Source: Pseudoips prasinana
Lineage: Eukaryota > Arthropoda > Insecta > Lepidoptera > Nolidae
DNA length: 64,000 nt
Reading direction: 5' to 3'
Assembly (NCBI GenBank): GCA_951640165.1
Contig: OX621237.1
Coordinates: 11,718,001-11,782,000, forward strand
Shown piece by piece: positions 31,691-41,769 of this stretch. A program made the translations under genes and the position numbers. Below the pieces are notes generated by a model. It searched no databases and was not told the DNA's origin. It saw only the letters and a list, made by a program, of their open reading frames with translations. Positions within the stretch are counted from its first letter, which is position 1. Every line of letters begins with the position of its first letter.

Positions 31691-32949
31691 AACATAATCA
31701 TTTCGTAATATCCAGCCATTGCTCACGTACTGCAGGTATGATTAGATTATACCGCTTTGTAAGAAGCAAGGCCGCGGGTGATTCTGTTTTAGTTTACGTC
31801 ACGTAGCTTATGACCGTAGCCGACATTTTCTCATTCCCAGTAATCTTATCAAATCATCTTTGGTAGTAAAAAGGGCAACGTTTATGGTCTAGTAAAAGGG
31901 AAACATAAAAGAAAATATGTACTTTTTGGCTTTATAGGATATATTTTTCATCAAAACTAGGATGTTTCAACTCGAGTACGGTGGACGTGACGTCAATGGA
32001 TACATATGCACATCAAAAACAAACCTTACTGCCTACATAATACGAACGCTATCACGGTTAAAGTGTATTCAAAAACGAGACGTCAACTGTACCTACAATA
32101 AAGTCCGCGTAGAACAAACACACAAGATAAAAGTTAAGAACGCTCTTTATTTTACGATTTTGGTGAGTCCTAACTCATAGAGACATTAAATTTATCACAG
32201 TCATAAATAGTATGTCACGGGCTGCGACAAATAATCATTTCAGAAAATGGATATTTGCTCTATAATAATTCTATTGAAATTTTGACCACGGCGGCCATTC
32301 TCAAAGAAGAGCGTTACAGGCTGTGTATGCTCGCATCAGGAAAGCGTTGTTGATCCAACACACTTGAGCCGGGCTCATCAGGGAAATCAATAAGGTTTTA
32401 CTTAAACACGGAATAGTGTATTATTGAACATACTCCTTGTCTTCTGGTTCTTTTCTTGTCGGGCTACTTTTAGAGCTAAAAAAACGCTGTCGTTGCGTGT
32501 TCATTTATGCACTAGCTCTCTCACACACAGCGCACCGGGCTAAATCCCGGGATTTTGAGACATGCATAAATATTTTAATGACGCAATCTGCCACAACCAA
32601 CACTATTCCTATTGCTTCTGTGGATAAAGTTATGACCCTCCGAATATCAATAAACAAATTATACAATAAGAAAACTAAAATTTAAATTAAACAATGATTG
32701 CCGAAAAATAATGTCCTCTTTCGAAGCAGTAAATATGATAGACCCAGCTAGATTACCCTAGATTTCGTGGCGTTTACTAAAGTTTTATTTTCTACACGTA
32801 TGCCTGTAGAACGAAACAGTCTAGGCAAAAGCAAAACCTCGTAAAGGTATAGACAGAGAGGAACCACATAGCCATATTAAGTTGATTGACTGTTTAAAAA
32901 TGGTGGAAAAGAATTCGATTACGCACTATCATAAGTATTATTACTAAAA
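31691..32949. other. Spacer of 1.25 kb, no gene recognised
   Basis: Open frames at 31962-32180 and 32437-32685 have no domains. No RNA gene or element boundary is visible. Confidence 0.35.
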
Positions 32950-33055
32950 GTCCGGAAACGTACTAGCAGGTCTTCTGGTGTTGCAAGAGGCATGGCGTCC
33001 ATGGCGGCGGTGATTACTAAGCATCAGGTGACCTCCTTGCTGGTTTGTCTTGGAG

Positions 33056-33060
<5 letters not shown>
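32950..33060 (-). repeat. Dispersed lepidopteran repeat (CACCTGATG family), minus strand
   Basis: The reverse complement contains AGGTCACCTGATGCTTAGTA, then ATCACCGCCGCCATGGACGC and TTGCAACACCAGAAGACC, the same layout as 2449-2645. Confidence 0.7.
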
Positions 33061-33087
<27 letters not shown>

Positions 33088-33088
33088 C
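33059..33088. repeat. (AT)n microsatellite
   Basis: About 13 to 14 AT repeats at the edge of the dispersed repeat, immediately before the SINE at 33112. Confidence 0.9.
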
Positions 33089-33111
33089 ACTCACATTATA
33101 TTATAATATGT

Positions 33112-33356
33112 TACGGGCTGGTTGGCGTGGTTGATAAAGGCTTGCCTTTCACGCCGCAGGTCAGGGATTCGTTCCCCCCCAGGACAGATATTTGTGTGCA
33201 TGAACAGGTCTATTTGTCCTGAGTCTGGGTATATAAGTATGTATTTACAAAAGAAAGTAGTCTATGTAATACATCAGTTATCAGTATCCTAGTAAAAGTT
33301 TGAAATCAGATGGCCGTGTGTGAATAATGTCCCAGGATATTATTATTATACATAAA
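33112..33356 (+). mobile_element. tRNA-derived SINE, family A
   Basis: Box A-like GGTTGGCGTGGTTGATAA, a mutated box B (GGGATTCGTTCC), then CAGGACAGATATTTGTGTGC and TTTGTCCTGAGTCTGGG match the copy at 11688-11938. The 3' end has GGCCGTGTGTGAATAATG and a short ATT tail. Confidence 0.8.
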
Positions 33357-33996
33357 CCACAGTGGGTTCAGAAGGGTATATTTTGCGTTAGTCTGTACAA
33401 TATTTAGTTAGGTAGGTGGAGAACTAACCTCCACTTATTTTGTAAGTAATTCGTCGAAACGACTATTTCTAGAGTTAGTAAGATTAGATCAAATTTTACC
33501 GTCGTAAACCCCTATATTGCGAATTTTTACGGTATAATTATAATGGCTATTTGCAAAATATTGCTCGTTTAATAGGATTACCTAATCTGTACTTATATAA
33601 CTTAATCTATACGCTTCAGTGAGCCGTAGGCTGTAGGTGTTATTAGGTACATTAAGGAGGCTCTTAAGTACTCATTCGTTCAAATAGTGTTTTTCTGAAG
33701 AACTTTACCTAAGAAGATAAAAATAAAGCACTTTAGATGGATATTTTATTAGTAATAACAGATTTCTTAATACTCATATATATTCTCAGAACTTATAAAA
33801 TAATTTTCGTTACAAATACTCTTGTACTTTTAATACTTAAGTACATTTTGAATAATGGCTTGTTAGTTTATTGGTTGGTGAACCTGAGTAAGTAAGCTAA
33901 GCCAGAGGTCATGGGTTCGATCCTCATTCAGGGATTTTTTTTTGTGAGATAAGCATGATTATTGTTCTAGTCCTTGGTGTAATTTATATATAGATA
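33357..33996. other. Spacer with a short tRNA-like SINE remnant
   Basis: At about 33876-33940 a box B-like GGGTTCGATCCTCATTCAGG follows TTGGTGAACCTGAGTAAG and precedes a T-run. This looks like the 5' part of another SINE, not a tRNA gene, because no acceptor stem pairs. The rest is AT-rich. Confidence 0.4.
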
Positions 33997-34007
33997 TTCT
34001 ACTAATA

Positions 34008-35295
34008 ATAGGTCTTTACCTATGAAATTGCCGTTTTGTATGAAAAAATTTGAACGAATTTTTTTCATGAATTTTTTTATTTGTATTAATCGAAGTAATC
34101 ACCCATGCAATCAATGCATCTTTGCCATCGCAGTGGCAGTTTATTGATGCCCTTCTTAAAGAAATCAGCTGGACGGGAGGCAACAAATTCTTCAAAGGCA
34201 TTTTGTACTGCCTCTCGGGTATTGAATTTTTTTCCCGCCAAGAAGTTATCCAAATTCTGGAAAAAGTAGTAGTCTGTAGGCGCAAGGTCTGGTGAGTAGG
34301 GCGGATGACGGAGAGCTTCCAACCCCAGTTCTTGCAACTTGGAGACCGTCTGCTGTGCAGTATGAGGTCGCGCGTTGTCGTGCAGGAGCAGCGGAGACGA
34401 GCGATTGACCAATGCTGGTTGGAGATGCGCCAGCTTCTCCATCATTGTGCTCAGTTCTTCACAGTACACATCTGCAGTAATGCTCACCCCGTTTGGTAAG
34501 AAGCTGTGATGAATCACACCGGCGCTAGACCACCAAACAGTGACCATCACTTTTCTAGGGGTAAGTTTTCGTTTAGGGCATTGTTTAGGTGCTGAACCAG
34601 GATCCAACCAACTTGCTGAGCGCTTGCGGTTATCAAACAGAATCCATTTTTCATCGCAGGTAACAATGCGGTTCAAAATTCCTTCATTTGTGTGTCTGTT
34701 GAGCAGTGCAAGGCACGTCTCGACGCGTACTTCGCGCTGGCGATCATTGAGTTCGTGGGGCACCCATTTGTCAAGCTTTTTTACCTTGCCAATTTGACGC
34801 AAATGGACCAATATTGTTTTGACGCTAACGTCGAAAGCTGCTGCTAATTCAGCCGTAGATTGTGTATCATCAGCTTCCACAACCGCCTTTAATTCGTCAT
34901 TGTCGACCAAAGTCTTCGGACGACCGCGAGGTTCATTTTTCAGGTCGAAATTTCCAGAACGGAAGCGAGCAAACCAATAACAGGTGGTGCGTTGGTTTGT
35001 AGTGTTAGCTCCGTAAACGTCGTTGATGTTGCGTGCCGCTTGTGCCGCGTTGCTGCCACGACGGTACTCATATTCCATAATTACTCGAATTTTTAACGTA
35101 TCCATGATGACGAAAAAGATTGAAATGCGATGAAAATGTAACACTAATCAATAAAGAAATGACTACTTTTGGAAAAAAGAATCCATGTTTTTAAAATAAA
35201 ATTAATTTGAAATTAGAATTCTTAGCCAAACAAAAATTATTTTGATTTGAAATGGCCAGTACTGCAGAACGGCAATTTCATAGGTAAAGACCTAA
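34008..35295 (-). mobile_element. Mariner transposon (cecropia-type), apparently complete
   Basis: The 1288-bp element has about 28-bp inverted ends (TAGGTCTTTACCTATGAAAT then TGCCGTT; left 34009 onward, right ending 35295). TA duplications lie at 34006-34007 and 35296-35297. It contains one open transposase frame. The ends are nearly identical and the gene is uninterrupted, so the insertion looks recent. Confidence 0.92.
34086..35105 (-). CDS. Mariner transposase, DD34D, open
   Basis: This cuts and pastes its own element at TA sites. The ATG at 35105-35103 gives 339 residues (MDTLKIRVIMEYEY...); an earlier in-frame ATG would add 13 residues that the family lacks. An N-terminal paired helix-turn-helix region covers about residues 5-110, followed by the linker motif WVPHEL (115-120). 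Catalytic residues are D151 (TCDEKWILF), D243 (LLHDNARPHT) and D278 (YSPDLAPTDYYFF), with 34 residues between the last two. The motifs match the cecropia group common in moths. No stop or frameshift is present, so it could be active. Confidence 0.92.
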   Translation of the reverse strand: MDTLKIRVIMEYEYRRGSNAAQAARNINDVYGANTTNQRTTCYWFARFRSGNFDLKNEPRGRPKTLVDNDELKAVVEADDTQSTAELAAAFDVSVKTILVHLRQIGKVKKLDKWVPHELNDRQREVRVETCLALLNRHTNEGILNRIVTCDEKWILFDNRKRSASWLDPGSAPKQCPKRKLTPRKVMVTVWWSSAGVIHHSFLPNGVSITADVYCEELSTMMEKLAHLQPALVNRSSPLLLHDNARPHTAQQTVSKLQELGLEALRHPPYSPDLAPTDYYFFQNLDNFLAGKKFNTREAVQNAFEEFVASRPADFFKKGINKLPLRWQRCIDCMGDYFD

Positions 35296-35664
35296 TATTA
35301 TAAACGTGAAAGTTTGTAAGTATGGATGGATGGATGGATGTTTGTTATTCTTTCACATAAAAACTACTGAATGGATTTTAATGAAACTTTACAATAATAT
35401 AGCTTATAAATCACAATAACACATAGGCTAGTATAAATAAAGATACTGTGTGAATTGTCCAAACTATGACGATAAGATAAAAAATCTATCATCTGAGAGT
35501 TATTCCGGCGTGCACTTCCAAAACCGCCAGAGGTATTCACCTTACTATTATAAATGCAAAGTTTGTGAGTATAGATGTATGTTTGTTACTCTTTTACGCC
35601 AAAACTACTTTAACGCGGGTGAAACCGAGGGGCATAGCTAGTATTATATGAATTACATAATTAT

Positions 35665-35770
35665 GTACATTTAAATATGTTCATCAGTAAGTTGTCTGGT
35701 TGCTATAGTAAAGCCTCTGCGTAGTTTGGGATTAGGGTAATAGTTGTCTCAAGGAATTTATTTATATGTA
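35665..35770 (+). repeat. SINE family A 3' tail remnant
   Basis: GTTGTCTGGTTGCTATAGTA, then AGTTTGGGATTAGGGTAA resemble the 3' half of the family A SINE (OCTCTGCTTAGTTTGGGATC-like block on its sense strand). A similar tail is at 45505-45590. Confidence 0.45.
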
Positions 35771-36093
35771 ATATTAAACATTAAAGGCAAATAATATAAA
35801 ATTAATATCTAAAAGCGTAATTTTCCATGAAACTGATTTAATAAACGTAAATTTACTATTTGTTGGACATCTATACTACCTATTTAAAATAAACAACTTG
35901 CATAGAGTGTCGACTTCGAGTAGGAAAGACTACACTAAGTGAACACCCTTAGCAAACAACTAATGTTCCTATCGTACTTGATTGGTGGTGAATGGATGCG
36001 TGGGTGTTGGTAAAAATTAATGAGCAATATTTTACAGTAATCGGAATATGAAACCTAGCATGAGTATGTAAAAGTATTGCCTTGTTTTCAGTT
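35771..36093. other. Spacer, nothing recognised
   Basis: AT-rich, no coding frame or repeat seen. Confidence 0.35.
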
Positions 36094-36262
36094 AAACAGC
36101 GGTGTGGCGCAGTAGAGTGGTCGCGCCTCGGTCCCCTCGAGTTTCGGCTTTGAATCCCGCACAGGAGAACTATTTGTATAACCCGTAAATTGTTGTTTGG
36201 AATCTGAGTGTGCTATGTGAATTGCATGTTTGTAGTGCCCACTGTAATACAGATTTAATAGA
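36094..36262 (+). mobile_element. tRNA-derived SINE, family B
   Basis: Box A-like GTGTGGCGCAGTAGAGTGGT and box B-like GGCTTTGAATCCC are followed by AACTATTTGTATAA and ATCTGAGTGTGC. A second, box B-containing unit of the same family follows directly. Confidence 0.65.
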
Positions 36263-36421
36263 ATAGTGACTTTATTTATGGGGCAGCAGTTAAGGCAGCC
36301 TCGCCACTTCGTATCCCGGGTTCTATTCCCGCGCTGGACAATTATTTGTGTAATTTGTGTCCGTCAAGTAAATGGTAAAGTATGTGAAGTATCTAATGCG
36401 GGCGTAGTCCTTATTTTAAAA
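36263..36421 (+). mobile_element. tRNA-derived SINE, family B, second unit
   Basis: GCAGTTAAGGCAGCCTCGCC, box B GGGTTCTATTCCC, AATTATTTGTGTAA and a TAATGCGGGCGTAGTCCTTA end parallel the copy at 9368-9590. Two units lie head to tail. Confidence 0.65.
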
Positions 36422-36586
36422 TCACACTAATATTATAAAGGCGAAAGTTTGGGGGTGTGTATGTTTATTACTTCTTAAAGTCTATACGGCGATTTTAATA
36501 AAATTTGGTATGGAGTTAGCAGACACCCTGGATCGGGGAATCTGCTAACTCCACACATCTGGGTGAAACCGCGAGGCACGGCTAGT
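36422..36586 (+). mobile_element. Helitron-like short repeat
   Basis: It starts TCACACTAATATTATAAAGG and ends GGGTGAAACCGCGAGGCACG then GCTAGT. The internal hairpin TGGAGTTAGCAGA (36511-36523) pairs exactly with 36541-36553. Relatives lie at 47559-47730 (-) and 48424-48606 (+). Confidence 0.65.
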
Positions 36587-36694
36587 TGTATATAAATTTA
36601 GAGTTTAGAGTGATTTCTCAGTAAGCGAGATTGTCATTAATTCTTTATGTAAACGTATTTCTTTAATCATTAACATTTTTGGGATCCATGTGTT

Positions 36695-36840
36695 TTATTT
36701 CATCATCATCATCATATCAGCTGAAAGACGTCCACTGCTGGACAAAGGCCTCCACCAAAGATCTCCACAATTGCCGGTCTTGCGCTATTCGCATCCAGCT
36801 GTTTCCAGCGACCCGCACAAGATCATCGGTCGGTTTATTT
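36695..36840 (-). repeat. LINE/SINE 3' tail with (ATG)n end, minus strand
   Basis: CATCATCATCATATCAGCTG, ACGTCCACTGCTGGACAAAG and GCCTCCACCAAAGATCTCCA are the reverse complement of the tail at 2805-2955. Confidence 0.7.
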
Positions 36841-37227
36841 ATTATTATATGTTTTATTTACCGACATGATTCTATACTACGATGTAGGTCGCCTTCCGAC
36901 GCGAGGCGACACAATACATGTAAACTTTGCAGATTCCATTTGACTTCGAATACTGAATAAAGTTTGTAAAAAACTTTTAAAATCTAGGATTGTCGAGTAC
37001 TCGGAAAGTATAAACTGTTCTTTCGTATATTATGGTCGGACCGATGTCAAAGATGTTTAAATTTTGTCGCCGTAAATGTTACGTTTTTTGAACTACTTCT
37101 ATATTTTTGTAAATCATCATTGAAACAGCAGTTTACTATCTGTACAGATTAAAATCAATTCGGCAGACTCAAATTAAATCTTTGAGTCGCAGGGGACTTG
37201 ACAACCATGCATTTCACGGACCCAAAA
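36841..37227. other. Spacer, nothing recognised
   Basis: No coding frame or repeat identified. Confidence 0.35.
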
Positions 37228-37352
37228 CACCCAGACTCCGGAAAACCATTAATGAGGCACACAAATAGTTATTCTGTTTGAGGATCAAACCCGAAACGCG
37301 AGGACGCCGTGGTGGTAGTGAGAATATCTTAACCACTACGCCACATGTGCAG
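37228..37352 (-). mobile_element. tRNA-derived SINE, family B
   Basis: On the minus strand: CATGTGGCGTAGTGGTTAAG (box A), GGGTTTGATCCTCAAACAG (box B), AACTATTTGTGTGC and GGAGTCTGGGTG. Confidence 0.65.
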
Positions 37353-37367
37353 TCTAATATATAATAC

Positions 37368-37407
37368 TCTAGGCCAATCTCAATGTCTCCATTGAGATTG
37401 GCCTAGA
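37368..37407. repeat. Perfect 18-bp hairpin, 4-nt loop
   Basis: TCTAGGCCAATCTCAATG (37368-37385) is exactly complementary to 37390-37407; the loop is TCTC. Confidence 0.92.
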
Positions 37408-37489
37408 TTCCCAATAAGGAGGATAATTATTGTGTATAAAATAGGCGCAATCACATGTGAACTCTCATTTTTAAGTCGTTACCAACTTG

Positions 37490-37640
37490 GTAATCTAGCA
37501 TACGTTCCATTTAATGGTAAGTGATTATTGTAACCGGTGACGCTTGCAATACATATGGCATCACTCACGCATTACTGGTCACTCCTGATAAGCCGTGTCG
37601 ACCGACCATGTTTATGCAATAATTCTATTATCTGGAATGT
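37490..37640 (+). repeat. Degenerate copy of the CACCTGATGG dispersed repeat
   Basis: TTAATGGTAAGTGATTATTG, CGCTTGCAATACATATGGCA and ACTCCTGATAAGCC follow the order of 2449-2645 with many changes. Confidence 0.45.
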
Positions 37641-38085
37641 ATTTTGTAAGATGGACGTACTTCCTTAGTCGAGCGGCTCATAGAAGAAATGAACGCGTTA
37701 CCTCACTTAAAACATGTTTCTTCATTTTCATAATCCGACACGACCCTAGAGAGATCAGACGCAGAACTGTCCACTTTACGTGCTCTACAGGCTCGGGGTG
37801 TATCACCGCCAACTTTTAAACCACGCGTTTAATGTTAGTTTTTCTTGCCAAATCGACTAGCTTTTGGCTCGAACTGATCATTATCTGAGCATAAAGACGC
37901 TTTCGCTAATCCAACAAGTCACATAATACTAACAAGAACAATACCATTAATAAAGATATTGTATTAATATGTACTTAAAGGAATAAACGTTGAATATCAG
38001 ACATAACTGAAAAAAATAACTGTTAGTATCTAGAACAGTCCCAGGGTACGTGTCCCGAACATCTGGACCAAACACCGGTGGGGGG
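37641..38085. other. Spacer, nothing recognised
   Basis: No gene. An open frame on each strand around 38000-38350 is driven by the GC-rich repeat that follows. Confidence 0.35.
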
Positions 38086-38381
38086 GGGGGGCATGGTCCC
38101 GGGCACCGGAGCAGCATACCCGTGTTCCCGGGGCTCCCCCCATCAGGTACCAAGAGAAATCCACGGCAGGTAGGTTTAGTCAGTGCGAGTCCGACATACC
38201 CACCCTCAGACACTTTTTGCGGGTGGAATGCGCATCCACCTGACATAAGGTGGATGCACAGGCATTGGTCATGCCTTATAAAAAAAGGTAGTTTAGTCGG
38301 TGCGATTCCAACATACTCATCCGTAGACGCTTTTTGCGGGTGGCATACGTAAGCATTCCTCGTGCCTTACCAAAAAAAAGT
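38080..38381. repeat. GC-rich tandem repeat beside the R1-like LINE tail
   Basis: A run of 12 G (38081-38092) is followed by two related units of about 118 and 95 bp starting at 38169 and 38287. Both contain TTTAGTC(A/G)GTGCGA, ACATAC(C/T)CA and CTTTTTGCGGGTGG. It is probably the 3' untranslated region of another LINE, into whose edge the R1-like LINE inserted. Confidence 0.6.
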
Positions 38382-38722
38382 TTTTTTTTTTTTTTTTTAT
38401 AACGGGACTAGTCCCTCCCTCTTACCCACCACTGCAACTCCTGTAAGCCAGGATCAACAGTGGCACACAATGAAATGACACTGAGCGGTGAAGCTCAGGC
38501 ATGTCCCGGGGAATCGCTTTAACTGTCTTGGATCCCGCAACGAATTTAATCAAAAACAGAAAAAAGGAGGAGTTAGAAAATGAATAGTTCCACTTCCCTC
38601 CAGAGCAAAGCGGGAGACAGAATGATGTAAAGAGGCTATAGCCTCATAAAATGAGAGATTTGCAACTAGAGAAGCCAGCTGCAAAAGCACCGAGGATCAA
38701 TTTAAGGGTCCTAAGTGAGCTG

Positions 38723-39727
38723 TTATATTTGATTCCAATAGTAGGTATGGCAAAAACGCTTAAACGCACGGAAGTTGTTCCTTGTTGCTACAAGATCCGT
38801 ATAATAAACTACTCCAGATATTGGTTGCAAGCTGTTTAACATAATATCACGCTGATTTTGCCAGATATCACACTCCCACAGGATGTGGTGAGCAGTTTGT
38901 TCATATTCGTTACTGGATGTTGAGCGCAGACAGATTGGTGAAGATACTAATTTGAAGCTATACAATTTACTTTTAAAATTGCCGTGTCCGGTAAGAAATT
39001 GTGCAACACAATGGTCTATGATTAGCCAAGTTTTATTTAACCGTTCGCGTACGTCCGGAAAGAACTGGTGCAGATGGCGACCCTTGGTTGACGTATTCCA
39101 TCTACATTGCCATTCATTTAGTAGTTCGTTATTTAAGTCAGCTATTGGCATAAATAGCCTAGTTATTTTCGCACGGTCGCGTAATGATAAGAAATCATTT
39201 TCTAAATTATCGGGCGTAGAATAATACATTGCTGCTCGTCTATGTACTTCAAGATCAACCGGTAGTACACCCGCTAGGACAGGTAGGGCCTCTGTGCTCA
39301 CTGTTCTATAGGCTTTACACAGAAATATCAACGCCAACCTCTGGCTTTGTAGTAATTTACGGCGAGCAGCTCCGATGGTAGCCCTATCAGCCCACACAGG
39401 CGAGCCGTAGCATATACACCCAAGATAGGTTGCCCCGTAAATGATTTGAAGAGTATTAAAAGAGAGGCCCCAGGTTGCCGTCGATATCCTTGTAAGTGCA
39501 AAAAAGTTTCGCTTAGCTTTTTCCCCAACTGATTTAATATGTTCTATAAACGAGAAATTCTTTTCTAAAACTAAACCCAAATAACAGGTTGATATTTTGC
39601 GTTTTACAGTAACATTATTAAGTTTTACGCCCGGGGGGGATTTTAGTTCACCTTTAAGAAGGAGTTGGTAGGTTTTATGAGGAGCAAATGTAAGGCGATT
39701 TCTTTTACCCCATTCACTTATCATACT
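38723..39727 (-). pseudogene. R1-like LINE ORF2, thumb and C-terminal Cys/His region
   Basis: In the same frame as the RT core after the TGA: SMISEWGKRNRLTFAPHKTY, then the thumb and connection (TCYLGLVLEKNFSFIEHI, GSPVWADRA). Near the end a C-x10-H-like cluster (ICLRSTSSNEYEQTAHHILW then EC) is typical of R1-clade C-termini. It ends YYWNQI and TAG. Apart from the TGA there is no further lesion. Confidence 0.82.
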
Positions 39728-40625
39728 TCAGCAAGTTTGAGCCAGATTTTCCAACTCTCTCCTGGAGTTACCCTGTATAAGTAAGAGGCCTTCGTCAGCA
39801 TATGCCGTTAGAGAGCAGCGTGATGGCAAGGGTAATGTCAAGAAGTCATCAAAACCCAAGTTCCAGAGATACGGCGCGAGCACTGAGCCCTGGGGGCAAC
39901 CCATGGTTAACGATTTAGTGACTCTGAAGTGACCAAGCTTAAGAGTTGCAGAGCCATGTACGAAATAAGATGTGATTATCGAATATATATTACTGTAACA
40001 ACCGCGTAACTTAAGTTTTTGTAACAAAATTGGCCACCAAGTATTATCAAACGCCCCTGAAATATCTAGGAATATGGCCAAAACGTATTTACATTCGGAC
40101 GAGTTTACAGCTTTCCTCACTGAGTTAGCTGCGTCCACTGTCGATTTACCCGCAGTAAAACCAAATTGATTTCCGTGAAATTTTGGTCCTCCCGGCAGCA
40201 ATCGCGGTACAATAAGTCGTTCTAGAAGCTTGCCTAAGGAAGGCAGTAACGTTATTGGTCGATATGACTTAGGGTCTTCAGGCAGTTTATCGCCATTTTT
40301 TGGTATAATACGAATAAAACCGCTGCGCCAAGAACGCGGAAAAGTCCCTTCAGATATGCAACGATTAAAAACTTTTAGTATTGAATCACCGGATTGTTTT
40401 GTGGCTTCTATTATCATTTTGTTGGATATTTTATCTTCACCTGAAGCTTTGTTAACAGGTAGCGATTTCACAGTATTCATAAACTCATTAATTGTAGGAA
40501 GACTAGACATATAGGTAGCGGGTGGATTGTTTGCCCACTGTCTAATCTGCTTATGGTAGTCATTATCGTTCAAGGAACTATCATCAGGTATGAGCGAATC
40601 AAGTAGGATTCCGTGGTCTCCCCTA
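39728..40625 (-). pseudogene. R1-like LINE ORF2, reverse transcriptase core with altered active site
   Basis: The frame opens near 40625 (GDHGILLDSLIPDDSS) and runs to TGA at 39730-39728. Motifs: KASGEDKISNKMI, YRPITLLPSLGKLLERLI, FGFTAGKSTVDA, IFLDISGAFDNTWW (catalytic Asp), MGCPQGSVLAPYLWN and AYADEGLLLI. The last should be YADD; here the second Asp codon has become GAA (Glu), which would cripple the polymerase. The upstream junction carries a foldback (40611-40626 with 40676-40691). Confidence 0.88.
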
Positions 40626-40670
40626 TGCCACTGGTGTAGGTATTATTGATTTTTATGTTTTGAATATAAG

Positions 40671-41768
40671 CTAGTATAGGGGCGACCACGGGCCTTCTTT
40701 ATCTAATTTATCGACTATTTTTCTAATAAGATTGCCTTTGGATTTCTCTATTGACGAGCGGTAACGTGAACGAGCTATTTTGAGATTTATATATGCATTA
40801 TTTAAAACATCGCCTACAATTTTACGTTTTTTTAGTTTATTATATTTTTTACGTGCTCTCCGAAATTCACATCGAACTTTAATTAAGTAGTTATTCCACC
40901 AATCGCATCTTCGAATATTAGTGATAGGGACGCGGCCTATGGCAATATCGGCACAGTAGGTAAAAGTGTCTGACATCATTACAGCACATTCCTCTGTTGT
41001 TAGTTCATCCCGGGTGAAATCCCTGGCATGCGCGGCAAAAAGAGCTCTGAAAAAATCCCAATCGGCCCCTTTGAGCCGATATCTATAGTTACCGTAAATA
41101 GCCGTAGGTCTTTGTGCCAACCGAGGAACAAACTCGTACACGATTAAGCGGTGATCACTGGATGAAGCGTCAGGCAAAACACGCCATCCATCTATTCGGA
41201 CGTCTGAGCTTGAAAAAGTGACGTCAATAAAAGATTCGCCAGTAGGGCTACAATAAGTAGGCGGTGCATCAGGAGTGTTATGTATTGATAGATTCATCTC
41301 AGCGACGAAATCTTCGACGGCGTTCCGCCGTTCTGTATCGCTTGAACGGTATTTGCCATACCATAACGTAGAGGATGCGTTAACATCTGCGCCAATAATA
41401 ATTTTGTGTCCTTTGAGGGACATCAAAACATGGCGCAAGTGATGTAAATGGGGACCGACAGGATCTGAATACTGAAAATAATAGCTCACTACGTAAACTT
41501 TCCAGGATGGGGATGATATTTCAGCGACAGCACAGTGTGACGTCATGAGGTTTCGCATAGCGCTTACCGTAAAATTAGTACGCGTTACGTAAATAGCAGC
41601 CCGTGATTTGTTGTCTAGCTGCACCAATTTATCTTTTAAACGCGCATATTGATATTGTTCTTGTACAAGCACTATATCTAAGTTGTATTCATTGACTAAA
41701 GTTTCCAACTCTGATGTCGCAACCCTATCGTTGTGAAGATTTAGCTACCCTATTTTTAAGTAAGCCAT
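40671..41768 (-). pseudogene. R1-like LINE ORF2, endonuclease part
   Basis: The ATG at 41768 starts MAYLKIG, followed by TAG (41747-41745) where relatives have Gln. The frame then reads LNLHNDRVATSEL and continues open to 40671. Endonuclease motifs: LNLHN, VLVQEQY (catalytic Glu), IIGADVNASSTLWYG (catalytic Asp/Asn), GESFIDVTFSS and SSDHRLIVYEF (catalytic Asp/His). In R1-type elements this domain determines site-specific nicking. Only the single nonsense codon interrupts it before the shift near 40670. Confidence 0.88.
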
Positions 41769-41769
41769 A

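Larger units (their letters stand above)
33997..35642 (+). mobile_element. Helitron-like repeat split by a mariner
   Basis: The start (ATTCTACTAATA, to 34007) and the remainder (TTATAAACGTGAAAGTTTGT from about 35298, ending GGGGCATAGCTAGT at 35642) form one repeat, separated exactly by the mariner and its TA duplication. The intact layout is seen at 22590-22940. The end AGCTAGT fits a Helitron terminus. It carries a (GGAT)n run at 35326-35341. Confidence 0.7.

Noticed and set aside
33876..33940. tRNA gene suggested by GGTTCGATCC
   Set aside because: No pairing acceptor stem and no anticodon arm; best seen as a SINE remnant.
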